In this document: positions 8,939 through 21,706 of the stretch, one piece after another | Position numbering within the stretch: the stretch's first letter is position 1 | Layout: the number at the start of each line of letters is the position of its first letter | Assembly (NCBI GenBank): GCA_030562195.1 | Contig: JAUJPP010000012.1 | Location: 8,370,001 to 8,434,000 of the forward strand | Length of the DNA stretch: 64,000 bases | Origin: Nipponacmea schrenckii | Lineage: Eukaryota; Mollusca; Gastropoda; Lottiidae | Direction: 5' to 3' | Notes under the pieces: generated by a model | The model's input: the letters and a program-made list of their open reading frames with translations, nothing else | The model's database searches: none | What the model was told of the DNA's origin: nothing | Made by a program: the position numbers and the translations under genes

Positions 8939-11900
8939 ATGGCTGATAATAGTGACTCTGACAGTCTAGAAAACGAAAGATTATCAGAATCTTTTGAATT
9001 AGCCACAAATTTTGTTCGAAATGTTGTTGGAAAATTAAAATCTGAAGATCTTCTTTATTTGTACGCCAGATTCAAACAGGTTTATTTGGATTAAATTTCT
9101 TAAATCAGCATTCTGAAACTTCTACACAATACAATTCAAATGTTTTCATCATCGCCGCATCGCATCGGTGTCAAGTATCTCTTATTCTTATCTCAAAGCT
9201 ATTAAAAAGGTGTTCCTTTTTGTTAATTTTCCTTTTCTTACTATTCTGTCTCGTAGGTTACTTACACAAGCCTCAAATTAGCCTGTATGCCTGTATAAGA
9301 TTAAAACTCTGTTCTGTTCTATATTCTGTTCTATACATAGGCCTATGCTTAATTATAGCCTATACATAACACACAGTTTATCACTATTTATTTATTAAGT
9401 TATTTATTATTATATTTATGCCATTTATTAACACCATGCATTATATGGCTCTATATTCATGTCATATTGCATTACTACCAGTTCGGAACATCTACTTTTT
9501 CTAACCATATATTATTATTACCGGTACCATGCTTAATAAAATTCCTGTGGGAACCAGTATTCCTCTTATATATTTCAGATTTAGTAGCTTGTGAACCTTG
9601 TTTTAAACATTTTGTATTTTCCAAACAAACCCCACGAACAATACTCTCTCACAAGAGGTTACGCCTACATACCTGCGCCTGTGCTTTCGTAATATTACTT
9701 AACCGTAAGCCTAATGTTACAACACACAATTCCTATTCAGGCCTCTCATAAATATTTCAATAGTAATTGGCTCATTCGCCTGAAGTAGAAACAGAAAAAC
9801 AAGGCCCTTTATTTTCTTTTGGATTTTCCACACTTTTGAATATGTGTTTTTTTTCTAATTCATAGCCCTTTTAAGATGATTATTAATTACTTTGGGAATT
9901 ATGAGATTTTAATTTTAGTCTAAATAATATGAAACTTGACATGTGAAAAATCAACTTAAATTCACGTACCATTTCAATTATTTAAGATAACATTCCAAAT
10001 AAACTTGACACATAATTTTAACATCGCAGGCAAAGGAAGGAAAATGCACAACATCCAAGCCCTCTTTCTTTGACTTTCAAGGAAAACATAAATGGTGAGT
10101 TCTTGAAATTTTATACAAATTAGCCTTTGATGATGTGACAAGGGTGACTTAAATATTGGACATGGTTCCAAACAAAATCTTTCTACTCTGAATATACAGT
10201 ACGGTATCTTTGAGGACTCAAAAGTATGGAGAAGCATTAAAACAAGATTCTGACAAGATCAAGCAATATTGAATTCCATTTTGATAGTTTAAACAGAATA
10301 GCAACCAAATTATAAATTACTTTGCAATTATGTGATGAAGGGGCTTTGTACAATTTCTGATACTTATACTAAAATTTCTGTTTCATTTTTATTTATACGC
10401 CTATATTGTAATGTAGTTGTTTATTCCTCGTGAACACAATACAGGCCTTTAATAAAGCCTTGTGTGTAGGATTATATCTAAAAGGTCTTGGACAATTTTT
10501 GACGATATTCCCATGATTAGTTTGAGTTATAGCCATTGACTTTGTATAAACGCACAAATACAATAGAGTCTACAATTTTTATCTGATTTTAATCAAATTC
10601 GTTGTTATCATTTATAATGATGAGATCGTGATTAAGTTTGAGTTGGACAATATGTTGATGAATTGTTTTTAAGTTATTGCCCTTGATTTAGTATCAAAAT
10701 TTGTGAACGACAGACTAAAGTTTTCATCTGATTTTAATGAAATTTTGTATAATCATCTATACTAAAAAATCTTTGTAAATTTGGAATTTTACAATTATGG
10801 CCCTTGAATAAAGAGACAAATAAAAGAATACAGTTTTCATCTGATCTAAATGATACACATAAATTATTTTGAAACATCTTGAATTTAAGTTAGGTGTTTG
10901 GTACAACGTGACACAACCAAACTTGATGTACTGAAAATTGATGAGGGAAGTGTGCAGGTCTTGCTCAGCAACCACTTGTTATTGATTATTATTTCTAGTC
11001 TCAATTATCTTTACAGGGAGGCATGGAAGAAATTAGAAGATATGCCTACACTTACAGCAAAGGTGGAATATATTGAATATTTATCTAAAATTATGCCTGG
11101 TTGGCAACATCAAGAGGTAAGAAAATGGCCCCACATTAATCCATAACAACAAATATTTTTTTAATTAATTCACTATAAAGGAATATTCTTACAACCTCTT
11201 TGAATGAACATACAGTTTAGATATTCAAACTTAATCCTTATATAGTATATAGTCATCAGTGGACTTACCTGGTTTCATAATCATACAACAGAATCACCCT
11301 ATAAATCAGCTTATAAGATTATTATTCATAAAGCATAATTGTAATAAGCACAAAGCATTTGTATACCAGATATTATTAGTATTGTGATGTTAACATTTAA
11401 AAAAGAAAAAGAGCCTAGTAAAATACTGTTCACTGATTATAGGTCAGGGATATAAAAGGTGGAGGTGACACAGGTTTAGGTATTACTGTTAGTAGAATGG
11501 TATGCAGTGATGATGAAATTGATGATTGTGATAAAACGGTATTTGACTGGTGTAAAGATGGTAATGTAGATAAAGTTAAGAAATGTTTAGACGAGAATAA
11601 CTTTAATGTAGATAATTTAGATGAAGAGGTAATGAGATCCTTATTTTTTAATTCATCACAGTTAAAACAGAATTGATAACTTTGTTTTTAATTCTATATG
11701 TATACATGGACAGTATTGTACACTTTTTATAAAAACTAAACAAATTAATTATTAATTTTTTTCGCATATTACATTTACATTGAAATGCTTCAATACTTGT
11801 AAATGCAAACAAATACAGTGGAACCTGTATTCAGAGACCACTCTAAGGAATATTCAAAAACGGTTGCTGAATGAAGGTGATCTCTTACGAGAGGTACTGC

Positions 11901-12753
11901 AAAGTGCAAGACCTTTTTGTTTTGACATTTTGAAGATGATAGGATCTTATGTGTAGTCAAGTTTTTACTGTTTTTACATGCTGTCGCCTATATACAGCAC
12001 CAACAGGATACCAAAATCTGTTGTATTTTTTTTTTTCCTTTTTAATACCCAAGTTTTCATGGGAAATAAAGTTTTCAATGTCAAAATTCTTTGCTGTAAA
12101 TAAAAAAAATATCATTCTTGACTTGTATTTTGCCGGTAACATGCATTAATACATTTTCATCTGATACTGCATGTATTTGCACACCTATTTGCATCCTTAG
12201 AAAATATTAGATATTAAACAATATTACATACGTCATTATGTTTTCAGGGAATGAGTTTGTTACATTGGGCATGTGATAGAGGTTTATATGATATGGTTGA
12301 ATTATTATTACAATATAACGCTGATAAAAATTTACTAGACTCAGATGGACAATCCCCTTTACATTATGGTAAGTGTCCTTAACAAGTTACCTATTTCTGA
12401 TTCAGTACTGGTACATTTAAAGTCTCTTGATCCAAATAATTTTATTTGTTGATTTGCAATTTTAATCAATACAATGACATTCCAGGATTGTTGTTGACTA
12501 TTGTAATGACTATTTGGGAACTGATATTCTGATTCACATAAAACAAATCCTTCAAATTCATTACCTATAGAAAGAGAAAACAATGCAAATTGTGTATATT
12601 TCAGCTGTAGACTGTCAACATAAGAAAGTGGTAGAATTATTATTAGATCATCAAGTTAATGTATATATAGAAGATAATGATGGTGTCAAACCTGTTGATA
12701 TACAAACATCAATTAGTATAACTACCTTATTACAATCTCATAGTGGACTATAA
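8939..12753 (+). CDS. ACBD6: Acyl-CoA-binding domain-containing protein 6
   Basis: Six exons: 8939-9079, 10030-10094, 11017-11116, 11443-11628, 12248-12368 and 12605-12753. All have GT-AG borders and consistent phases (0, 2, 0, 0, 1), giving 253 residues; human ACBD6 is about 282. Residues 20-100 are the acyl-CoA-binding domain: LLYLYARFKQ, then KCTTSKPSFFDFQGKHKW, EAWKKL and KVEYIEYLSKIMPGW, including the Tyr and Lys positions that hold the CoA ligand in this family. An acidic linker (SDDEIDDCDKTVFDWCKDG) follows. Two ankyrin repeats follow at about 165-197 (MSLLHWACDRG) and 198-230 (SPLHYAVDCQH). In vertebrates ACBD6 binds long-chain acyl-CoA and its ankyrin part supports N-myristoyltransferase; the same role here is inference. 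Intron 2 carries a decayed tandem-core repeat. The Trp at residue 69 is split TG/G across exons 2 and 3. The closest clear AATAAA after the stop is at 13723-13728, nearly 1 kb on. Confidence 0.95.
10500..10870 (+). repeat. Decayed tandem-core element inside ACBD6 intron 2
   Basis: Three degenerate units carry the landmarks of the tandem-core family: GAGTTATAGCCATTGACTTT at 10524, AAGTTATTGCCCTTGATTTA at 10671 and AATTATGGCCCTTGAATA at 10793, each followed by CATCTGATTTTAAT-type sequence. Ends are not visible. Confidence 0.55.
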
Positions 12754-14440
12754 TATTACTCTCATTCTTTTATTATTTATTATTAAGGTGGATATTAACA
12801 GGCAACAAAAATATATTATTTGTAAATGCACATCAAACTTTGTATATGTAATGGAGAAGAATGGCCCCTGTTTCTTCTAAAATCTAATAATACATTTTTT
12901 GTAGTAAATATCAATTTAAACAAGAAAGATTTAATATTTACAATGAAAATAGTAAAACAGTTATAACAAAAGTGACACTGTAGCAGAATTTCAAAGCGAG
13001 TTTTTTTAGAATTTGCTTTTACATACCTAAATTGTTTATATTTTAACTTTTGTTCAAATTTTATGAAAACATATTTAGGAATGCATTTAATGGTCAAGGG
13101 CACTATTTACACCCACTTTAAATATTACTCTTATTGTTTGTTTCCAATTCATTAGAAATCAAGGTTTACCAGGTTTCAGTTTAAAGGGAGACAAATCCTA
13201 CTGTCATGTTAGTGATTTGAAGATAGTCTATTAGTTTTACCTCCTGTTGTTCACTGCTATTGTCTGTATGTTAATAATTTTAAACTAACTGTGAATGAAT
13301 TAAAAAAGAAGAGAAATGATATCACATTATCAATCATTATATCTTTAACTCAGCGTCATTTCATCCACAACTCATTTTATTTTTATCTTTTTTAACCGTA
13401 GAAAAAAGAAATGTTTGAAATTTTCCCAATATGACTTTTGCTCTCTTCGCTGTTGACTAATGATATTCGCATAACATCTGCACGTCATCGTAGTGATTTA
13501 TCATAGTTATCGTGGTAACAAGTCTGTATATCACATGACAAATGATCTGATTAGCCATACAAAAACTTGTAACGAAGAAAACTAAAGACTTTTCTCACAT
13601 GTGTAACGATCAGTATTTCTCGATAATAGACTATATTTATTATACAAATTATTTTCACAGACTCAAAGTTCATGTGATTTGTTCTTGTGTGGTAGTAAAC
13701 AAATTGAAGGTTTTCTGTTTAGAATAAAGACTATTTTTTCATGGTTAATATTTGCTTGTATGTATGCTTCCAGTTTTAGGTGATTCAAAATTGCTAGTGT
13801 GGCATATATAATTTGTATACTTGGATTGTGGAACATTGAGATCCACTAGTCTTGAAACTCCATCAGGTGAATGTAATGACAGAATTGATTGCACAATAGT
13901 GGAGTTATTTTTAATAAATACATTATACCATCCTGTTGAGGTCTATCCATGTTCTTCCTGAAAATAAAATAAGCCATTTCTATGAGGTGAAATAGAAATT
14001 TCTTTTTTTATCTTTAGAAGTAGAATAAATATTGAGTAAAGAGGAATTATGCAACAATACCTATGAATTGTATTGAGTTCAGCATCTACATGTATATGAA
14101 AGAAAAGGAATGATGAGGGAGAATGAAACAAGTAAAAATGTCTTCTAAAAATATACCTGCTACATGTACTTTGATAATTGTTATGTATTTTGTTATGCTT
14201 GTATTTTGATAAATATCAGGAATATTCTCTGTATCTTTTTCTTTAAAACAAGAATAAGGACAAATCTCTCCCAAAAAGTTTATCTACTTATCAACACGAA
14301 AGAATACTTCAAGGTCTAATCAGTGGTAGAAGCAAATTCAAAAGTGTCAATAATTGATTGGAAGCCATCTGAGCTGGAAAAGAAATTGGTGTTGAAAGTT
14401 TAATATGAAATAAAATAATTAGCTATTCAAATTTAGTATA
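12754..14440. other. Region downstream of ACBD6
   Basis: Probably ACBD6 3' UTR followed by intergenic DNA. AATAAA occurs at 13723-13728. No reading frame with recognisable content on either strand. Confidence 0.4.
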
Positions 14441-15060
14441 TATATTGTGCTCGTTATTAACCTCCCACCAAGTTTTGAATATAAATTGAAAAACCACCAA
14501 ATAGAAAAAATTCCTATTTCTAAAAATTGGTTTAAAAAACATACAAGGGTCAATAAAAATTTGACTTAAAAATGTTTTTCAATTTAAGTAGTTTTTTAAT
14601 TCCCAGCTTAATATTAAACAAATCTTTTTAAATTTGTTTAATTTTAAAGAGGTATGTTTCTTTTTTCATTTAATTAGCGAAAACCGTCAAATTTATTTTG
14701 TTATGTGCCGTCATCTTTGGCCCCAAAAAACGTTTATAAAATCTAAAAACCCCAAAAATTGTTTCTAAATTTTTTTTTCCATAAAAAAGAAAAGCCCGGG
14801 AACTTAAATCCAACCCAAACAATTTTGTTTTTCCCAATTCCGTTTAAAAAAACGATTTTTTTGTTTTAGAAATTTAAAAAGGGGGTTTTTTTTCGATTTA
14901 TTTTTAACCTTTGCTTCTTATCCATTAGAGACCCTCCGACCTAAATAACGGTTTTTCTCGTGTTTCTTTAATATTAAGCATGTTTAAATTTTTAATTGAA
15001 TTTTTTAAACCAGTTTTCTAAAATTTTTAAAACCCAAGGAAATAGGGTTTAAAAATTCTT
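14440..15060. other. Homopolymer-rich block of unusual texture
   Basis: Short runs of A, T, C and G (3-8 bases) make up most of this stretch, e.g. CCCCAAAAAACGTTTATAAA and AAAAAGGGGGTTTTTTTTCG. This is unlike the flanking DNA. It may be a poorly polished consensus or a decayed element; no gene seen. Confidence 0.5.
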
Positions 15061-15061
15061 T

Positions 15062-16530
15062 CTAATTGTAGTATCTATACTAATCTCCCCCAGCCATGTC
15101 CATCCAAATAGCTATCAGAGGCTGGGAATGTCTACTTAAATTAAGTGTTTGATGACGTCATTTATCACAAAATCTGCTTATTTCACACTAGTGACATCTT
15201 TTACCAAATACCAATCTCGACATTAATTAGTTGCGTCAATTTTTTTACAAGAATTTCAATCACTTTGTCGCCATCTCATATTGCGTGCGCAAACGGTCAA
15301 ATGATAGAACATCTTATACCTTCACTGTCATGACCAAGTAACTTTTGACGCGCGCGCAATTTAAAATGTCAACCGATTCATGTGAAATAGTTTGACCCGA
15401 CCATAAGCGTGACATGAATAGTGGGTGTAAGGAGATAATGGTGGTGTGATTGAACTACAAAAACCCCAATCTTTTCAAATAAACCGAGGTTTGGTGGATT
15501 CGGGTTATGCAAATACGTTTAAATACAACGAAATTGCGAAAAATCCCAATTTTTGATGCTTTTGACACATTTATCTGGGCGTCTTTTTGTCGTCGCCCCT
15601 GTCTTGTAATCACCCAAGATAAGGATGAAAATCAGACCAGTCGAAAAATATTAATATGAGTTATTGCCCTTGTTTTTGAAAACGCGTCTGCCTATGTTCT
15701 TGAATTCTTTGTGGATGCGATACAGAGCTGGTTTCTGGATGGATTTTAATGAAATTTGGTGTTGAGTGTTAGTAATCAATCAAGGATAAACCCTATTGAA
15801 AATCTAACCAATCGAAAATTATTGCTATGAGTTATTGCCCTTGTTCTTGAATCCTTTGTGGACACGGTAGAGTGCTGTTTTCTTGATGGATTTTGACGAA
15901 AATAGGTGTGAGTCTTGTAATCACCCAAGGATAACCCCTATAAAAAATCAGATCAATCGAAAAATATTTTCTATGAGCTATTGCCCTTGTTCTTGACTTG
16001 AGCTGGTTTCTGGATGGATATTGATGAAATTTGGTGTTTTGTCACCAAGCTATTTATCAAGGATTAACCCTATTGAAAATCAAACCAATCTAAAAATATT
16101 TACTATGAGTTATTGCCCTTGTCTTGAATTCTTTGTGGACTTGATAGAGAGCTGGATTCTTGGTGGATTTTGATGAAATTTGGCGTGTTTGTTATCACTC
16201 AAGGATAAACCCTATTGAAAATCAAATTAATCCAAAATATTTTGTATGAATTATTGCACTTCTTCTTGAAACAATGTTTCACTTATTGTGGACACAATAG
16301 AAAGCTTGTTTGTGGATTTTCATGAAACTTGGTGTGAGTGTAAGTCTAGGATGAATTTCAATTAAAAATCAGAAAATTCTTTCATTTACCGATATCTCGT
16401 GTCAACCTCAAGAACAAATTGGCTGCCATTATAAGTGAAGGCTTAAAACGATGGCCATCGCTTTTTTCTTTTACTCTCATATCTGTCCAAATAGCTATCA
16501 GAGGCTGGGAATAGAGTCAGCAAGTTCCGG
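15062..16530. mobile_element. Second foldback-family element, interrupted by a nested repeat
   Basis: CCAAATAGCTATCAGAGGCTGGGAAT occurs at about 15103 and again at about 16491, identical to the right arm of the element at 113-781. The interior between 15240 and 15565 repeats the same inverted layout: TTTCAATCACTTTGTCGCCATCTCA near 15253 against GCGCGCGCAATTTAAAATG near 15350, then GTGATTGAACTACAAAAACC and CCGAGGTTTGGTGGATTCGG. At about 15570 the right arm breaks off at TTTTTGATGCTTTT and resumes about 900 bases later at ACTCTCATATCTGTCC. The gap holds the tandem-core array listed next. The left tip is rearranged, since it is in right-arm orientation. Confidence 0.65.
15573..16460 (+). mobile_element. 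Tandem-core element variant nested in the foldback
   Basis: It starts with TTGTCGTCGCCCCTGTC, the same head as the copies at 6.2 and 21.7 kb. About five units of 130-170 bp follow, each with GGATTTTGATGAAATTTGGTG, CAAGGATAAACCCTATTGAAAA and GAGTTATTGCCCTTG (at about 15658, 15829, 15975, 16107, 16248). Unit sequence differs from the other copies, so this is a separate subfamily. Confidence 0.65.
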
Positions 16531-18460
16531 ACTTAAGAATGTTCTTTTTTATGTTTTTCACTTCATCGAAACGAATGCTGGAATGCGATAAACGGATAAC
16601 GTTTCCCTAAATCACGAAACGTAAGAAATTCAAATTATGGCGTCTTGAAGACGATGTACCAATTCTCCCCTCCCGTGAGACTCGAGTCTGATTTAAAAGA
16701 ACATATCTGAGAATAATCTATTCGTCCAGCAAGAATCTTAAGACAAATAACTCAACAATAAAAGGCGTTCAAATTGATCGTGTTACTAGATAAATAAATG
16801 CTCTCGCTGTTTGAAACAAAAACTGTATTTAAAAAAACATTGGGCTTTAGATTGTATTATAATTCAGGAGACAGATAAACATTTAACTCAAAATGACATA
16901 CTGAAGAAAACCATTCGGACCCAATTCAGAATCACAGATCAAAGAAAAATATTAAAGTTTCAAGGCACACTCTATAAAGGTCTTTCAACCACTGAGATCA
17001 ATGTTGTTATTCCACAGGATATTCTTAAATAATTAATGCAAACTTAGTCAAATTCACGCTAATTTGCATATCCTTTCTAGTGTTCAAACCTATTAGTTAA
17101 TTAATTGGTTCCTTCCTTTATAAGTATCTAGACCAAAGTATACTAATTACCTACTGACCTATTCTTTCAGGAAATATGTGCATGCACATAGTAAAAATTA
17201 CAGTATGTTTCGTATTGTAGAATGACCATAAGTTTTAGCATAGAAGAGACCAACATTTAAATGCAATAAGTTGAGAATGCAAGTTTAATTATATTCTAAA
17301 ATATCAAATTTATACTATAGCATGGAAATGTTTCTCTTTTTTTTTTTTTTTTTTGAACTGATATAAATGCCGTCTAGATATTTTGTACGATTTTTTTCTA
17401 CAAGTTATTATACGCTTGTTGTTCGTGATCTGACAAAATTATTAAAATGTATGCAAAACCAAAGGTTGTTATACAAAGTTATATGTTATGTTATAAATCA
17501 AGTACAGGCTGACATTGCACTGCCCAGTACTATTTTTAAAGATAAATATTTTATAACTCGGTACAAACGAAGAAAAAAAATACCCCAAAAAACTAATGCG
17601 TACCAATGCATTTACAACAAAACGAGTAAAATTCAAAATATTCATTTGGCGATCGGGGACTTCACCATATAACATACATAAAATAAACAAGAGCTAGTAT
17701 TTGAAAAAGCTTGATAAGAAGAACATAAAGTAGAGCTGTCGTGAGTGACTGAGCCCTTAAAAGTAAAAGGTTAGCAACTGAACTAACTTTCGAGGTTTAC
17801 AACTTCCAATAATATGATTTGATAACATGGTCTTTTTATGGAATTTTATGGAAAGAACATGATGCTGGTTTCGCATGATTTGGGGGAAATTTAAATCGGG
17901 GTTTTGTCGTGTAAGACATCCCCAGTTTTTAGGGGGTTCGTTATTAAGGGGTACATATATTTGTATCGCCTATTTTGATATAGTACATCCATGACTCTTT
18001 CGCATATCTATAGATAAATAATTATTAATGAAAAAGTATCATTCTGACTGGATAACACCAGATAATTCATGGTATTGCCATCCACTTTATCTACTTTTAC
18101 AACTAAAGGGTTGGATTACACAGGGTTCACTTTAATAAGTGTGTGAAATTGTTACAGAATTCCGTTTCATACAGTCTAATCTTCTCAAAAGAGATGCAGA
18201 ATATTCTACCAAGACTATAATTCCAATCATAGAACCAATGTTGTGAATTAATCTTACTATAAATTAGTTGGCAGCAAAACGAATACGAACCTAATGTTCT
18301 ATACTGCCCTTATAACAACACAACTTATTAACTTCATCTTAATTGATTGAGAACTTGGCATATTTGGCTTGTTATTTTACTACAAGATTTTTGTTGATTT
18401 TCAAAATATAACAGACAGTAACAGTACTTCATCCTCTGCCTTTTTTAGCCCAAGAAGAAC
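16531..18460. other. Intergenic stretch
   Basis: AT-rich, with a T run at about 17337-17355. Open frames at 16811-17032 and 17367-17672 (73 and 101 residues) are lysine/asparagine-rich, as expected by chance in AT-rich DNA. No supported gene. Confidence 0.4.
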
Positions 18461-18464
18461 CACT

Positions 18465-20690
18465 CTTCCTTCCAACGGACAGCATCGGTCAATATACTAG
18501 TCTTCCTTCTTACAGACAGCATCGGCCAATATTCTAGTCTTCCTTCTTTCAGACATCATCTGTCAATATACTAGTCTTCCTTATTACAGACAGCATCGGT
18601 CAATATACTAGTCTTCCTTCTTTCAGACATCATCGGTCAATATTCTAGTTTCCCTTATTACAGACAGCATCGGTCAATATTCTAGTCTTCCTTATTACAG
18701 ACAGCATCGGTCAATATTCTAGTTTCCCTTATTACAGACATCATCGATCAATATTCTAGTCTTCCTTATTACAGACAGCATCGGTCAATATTCTAGTCTT
18801 CCTTCTTACAAACAGCATCGGTCAATATTCCAGTCTTCCTTCTTGCAGACAGCATCGGTCAATATTCTAGTCTTCCTACTTACAGACATCATAGATCAAT
18901 ATTCTAGTCTTCCTTATTACAGACAGCATCGGTCAATATTCTAGTCTTCCTTCTTACAAACAGCATCGCTCAATATTCCAGTCTTCCTTCTTACAGACAT
19001 CATCAGTCAATATTCTAGTCTTCCTTCTTAAAGACAGCATCGCTCAATATTCTAGTCTTCCTTCATACAGACATCATCAGTCAATATTCTAGTCTTCCTG
19101 CATACAGACAGCAACGGTCAATATTCTAGTCTTCCTTCTTACAGACATCATCAGTCAATATTCTAGTCTTCCATCATACAGACAGCATCGCTCAATATTC
19201 TAGTCTTCCTTCATGCAGATATCATCGGTTAATATTCTAGTCTGCCTTCTTGCAGACAGCAACGGTCAATGTTCTAGTCTTCCTTCATGCAGATATCATC
19301 AGTTAATATTCCAGTCTTCCTTCATACAGACAGCAACGGTCAATATTCTAGTCTCCCTTCTTATAGACAGCATCGCTCAATATTCTAGTCTTCCTTCATG
19401 CAGATATCATCGGTTAATATTCTAGTCTGCCTTCTTGCAGACAACAACGGTCAATATTCTAGTCTTCCTGCATGCAGATATCATAGATCAATATTCTAGT
19501 CTTCCTTCTTACAGACATCATCAGTCAATATGCTAGTCTCCCTTCTTAAAGACAGCAACGGTCAATATTCTAGTCTTCCTTCTTACAGACATCATCGGTC
19601 AATATTCTAGTCTTCCTGCACACGGACAGCAACGGTCAATATTATAGTCTTCCTTCTTATAGACAGCATCGCTCAATATTCTAGTCTTCCTTCATGCAGA
19701 CAGCATCGCTCAATATTCTAGTCTTCCTACTGGCAGGCAATAACGACCAATATTCTAGTCTTCCTGCACACAGACAGCAACGGTCCATATTCTAGTCTTA
19801 CTTCTTATAGACAGCATCGCTCAATATTCTAGTCTTCCTTCATGCAGACAGCATCGCTCAATATTCTAGTCTTCCTTCATGTAGACAGCTTCGCTCAATA
19901 TTCTAGTCTTCCTACTGGCAGGCAATAACGACCAATATTCAACCCTTCCTTCGTACTGACAATATGGTCCAATATTCTACTCTTCTTACTGACAGGCAAT
20001 AACGACCAATATTCTAGTCTTCCTAATCACAGTCAGTCACAACCAATATCTATACTTTTTTCATACAGACAGTATCGACTTTTATTCTAATCTTCCTTCA
20101 TACTGGCAATATCAACAAATATTCTATTCTTGCTTGATACTTGCAATATCGAGTAATATTCTATTGTCCCTTTTAACAGACAATAACAACCAATATTCTA
20201 TTCTTTCTTCATACAGACAGTATTGACCAACATTTTTCTTCTACTCTTCCTATTGACAGACAATAATAACCAATATTCTACCCTCTCATCATACAGACAG
20301 TATCGACCAATATTCTTCTTCTCTTCCTAGTACTGGCAGACAATAACAAATATTCTACTCTTTCTTCATACAGACAGTATCAATCAATATTCTTCTACTC
20401 TTCCCAGTACTGGCAGACAATAACAAATATTCTACTCGTTCTTCATACAGATAGCATCGACCAATATTCTTCTACTCTTCCTACTGACAGACAATAACAA
20501 CCAATATTCTACTCTTGTTTGATACTGAAGGTATCGACCAATATTCTTCTACTCTTCCTTCTGACAGACCATAACACCCAATATTCTACTCTTGCTTGAT
20601 ACTGAAGGTATCGACCAATATTCTTGTACTCTTCCTACTGACAGACAATCACAACCAATATTCTACTCTTAACATATCCAGAGAGTATAT
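18465..20690 (+). repeat. Minisatellite array of about 37 bp
   Basis: Roughly 60 tandem copies of a unit with the parts CTTCCTTCTTACAGACAGCA, TCGGTCAATATTCTAG. Two variants interleave, one with GACAGCATCGG/CTC and one with GACATCATCAGTC, so parts of the array have a 74-bp period. From about 19960 the unit changes to TACTCTTCC..ACTGACAGACAATAACAACC and settles into a 77-bp higher-order unit (the TCGACCAATATTCTT word recurs at 20534 and 20611). Units touch with no unique spacers. Open frames inside it are by-products. Confidence 0.95.
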
Positions 20691-20829
20691 TGGATCATAC
20701 AGGCAGTAAAACTTTCTACTCTTCTTTTCCATTTTTACTCTTCTTCCATGAAGATATACCCAGTTTTATTTTTCTTCGTAACAAGGTTTATCAGATGAAA
20801 TTAAATTTATTTTAAACATAACATATTTT

Positions 20830-21055
20830 ATAGATAAAAAAGTGAAAAATTTTCAACTCGGGCGCTAATTATCAGATCGATCTGAAATTTGCAGGACATA
20901 GAAAGAATGCCACAACAAATAAAAATATCTCCTTAGAAATTTTCAATCACTATGCGTTGGAATTTTCGGTTTTTCAAAATCACCTAGGGCGTCCCTACTT
21001 CGGGTATAATTCATAGATTTAGACGAAAACAGTACAGATTACCTAAAATAAAAAT
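20830..21055 (+). repeat. Dispersed repeat R1, copy 2
   Basis: Diverged copy of 3660-3900 in the same orientation, sharing GATCGATCTGAAA and the CGGTTTTTCAAAATCACCT block. See the other copy for the matched landmarks. Confidence 0.65.
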
Positions 21056-21184
21056 TTGAATCACCGAAGAAGAAAAGAAAAAAATTGATAGTCACGCATG
21101 CGTCGTTACATGAGAGTGGCCTTCACTTTCAATGACCTTGAACATTTTCAATAAAGAATGTCCTTGGCCTCAACTATTTATAGG

Positions 21185-21560
21185 TATGCCAATATATATG
21201 TCACATGAAACCCCTGGTCAATACTTGGTTTCTGTACAAAATTCCAGTATATCATGACCATGAAAAGTTTGAAATAAACAAAATGAAAGTAAACCACTAC
21301 ATTTTATCAACATCCGCTTGACTGTCACTGCACACATAACCACTTTAATTAGAATTAACCTTCCGCCAATTAAATTTCTCATTATCTCAGAAATTCTGAA
21401 AGAAAATGCAATTTCAGACATCAAATTTCAAATCTAGACCAAAAATTAGTCAAAAATGGGCATGCAAAAACCCCCAAAGGAAGGGAGAAAGAGGATTTCT
21501 AAAAATAGAACGGACTAAATTCTACAATCATTAGCATACAAAATTTTTGTAGTCTGAGTC
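21185..21560 (+). repeat. Dispersed repeat R2, copy 1
   Basis: It shares ordered blocks with 54490-54770: CAATACTTGGTTTCTGTACA / CAATACTAGGTTTCTGTACA, AAAATTCCAGTATATCATGAC, CATAACCACTTTAATTAGAA / AAAGCATTATTTTTAGAA, CTGAAAGAAAATGCAATTTC, CAGACATCAAATTTCAAA and ACCAAAAATTAGTCAAA. No coding capacity or clear ends. Confidence 0.7.
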
Positions 21561-21706
21561 CTTATGTTTTTCTCGTAGTTAATTAGTCACACAATAGTAC
21601 TAGTATCACGGAAAGTAGAATGAGGACAACTTAAATAAATTAGAAATTTGATATTAAGCAAATTACAATGAAATCAAACTTAAATTGAAAAATTTCACAG
21701 TTTGCC

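Noticed and set aside
10898..11146. 82-residue frame as a gene of its own
   Set aside because: Its second half is ACBD6 exon 3; the first half is intron before the acceptor at 11016.
19213..19425. 70-residue open frame
   Set aside because: By-product of two 37-bp minisatellite units lacking stops in one frame.
18465..20690. CRISPR-like regular array
   Set aside because: Units of 37 bp abut directly with no unique spacers and no cas genes, and the DNA is eukaryotic. The same applies to 48297-50050.
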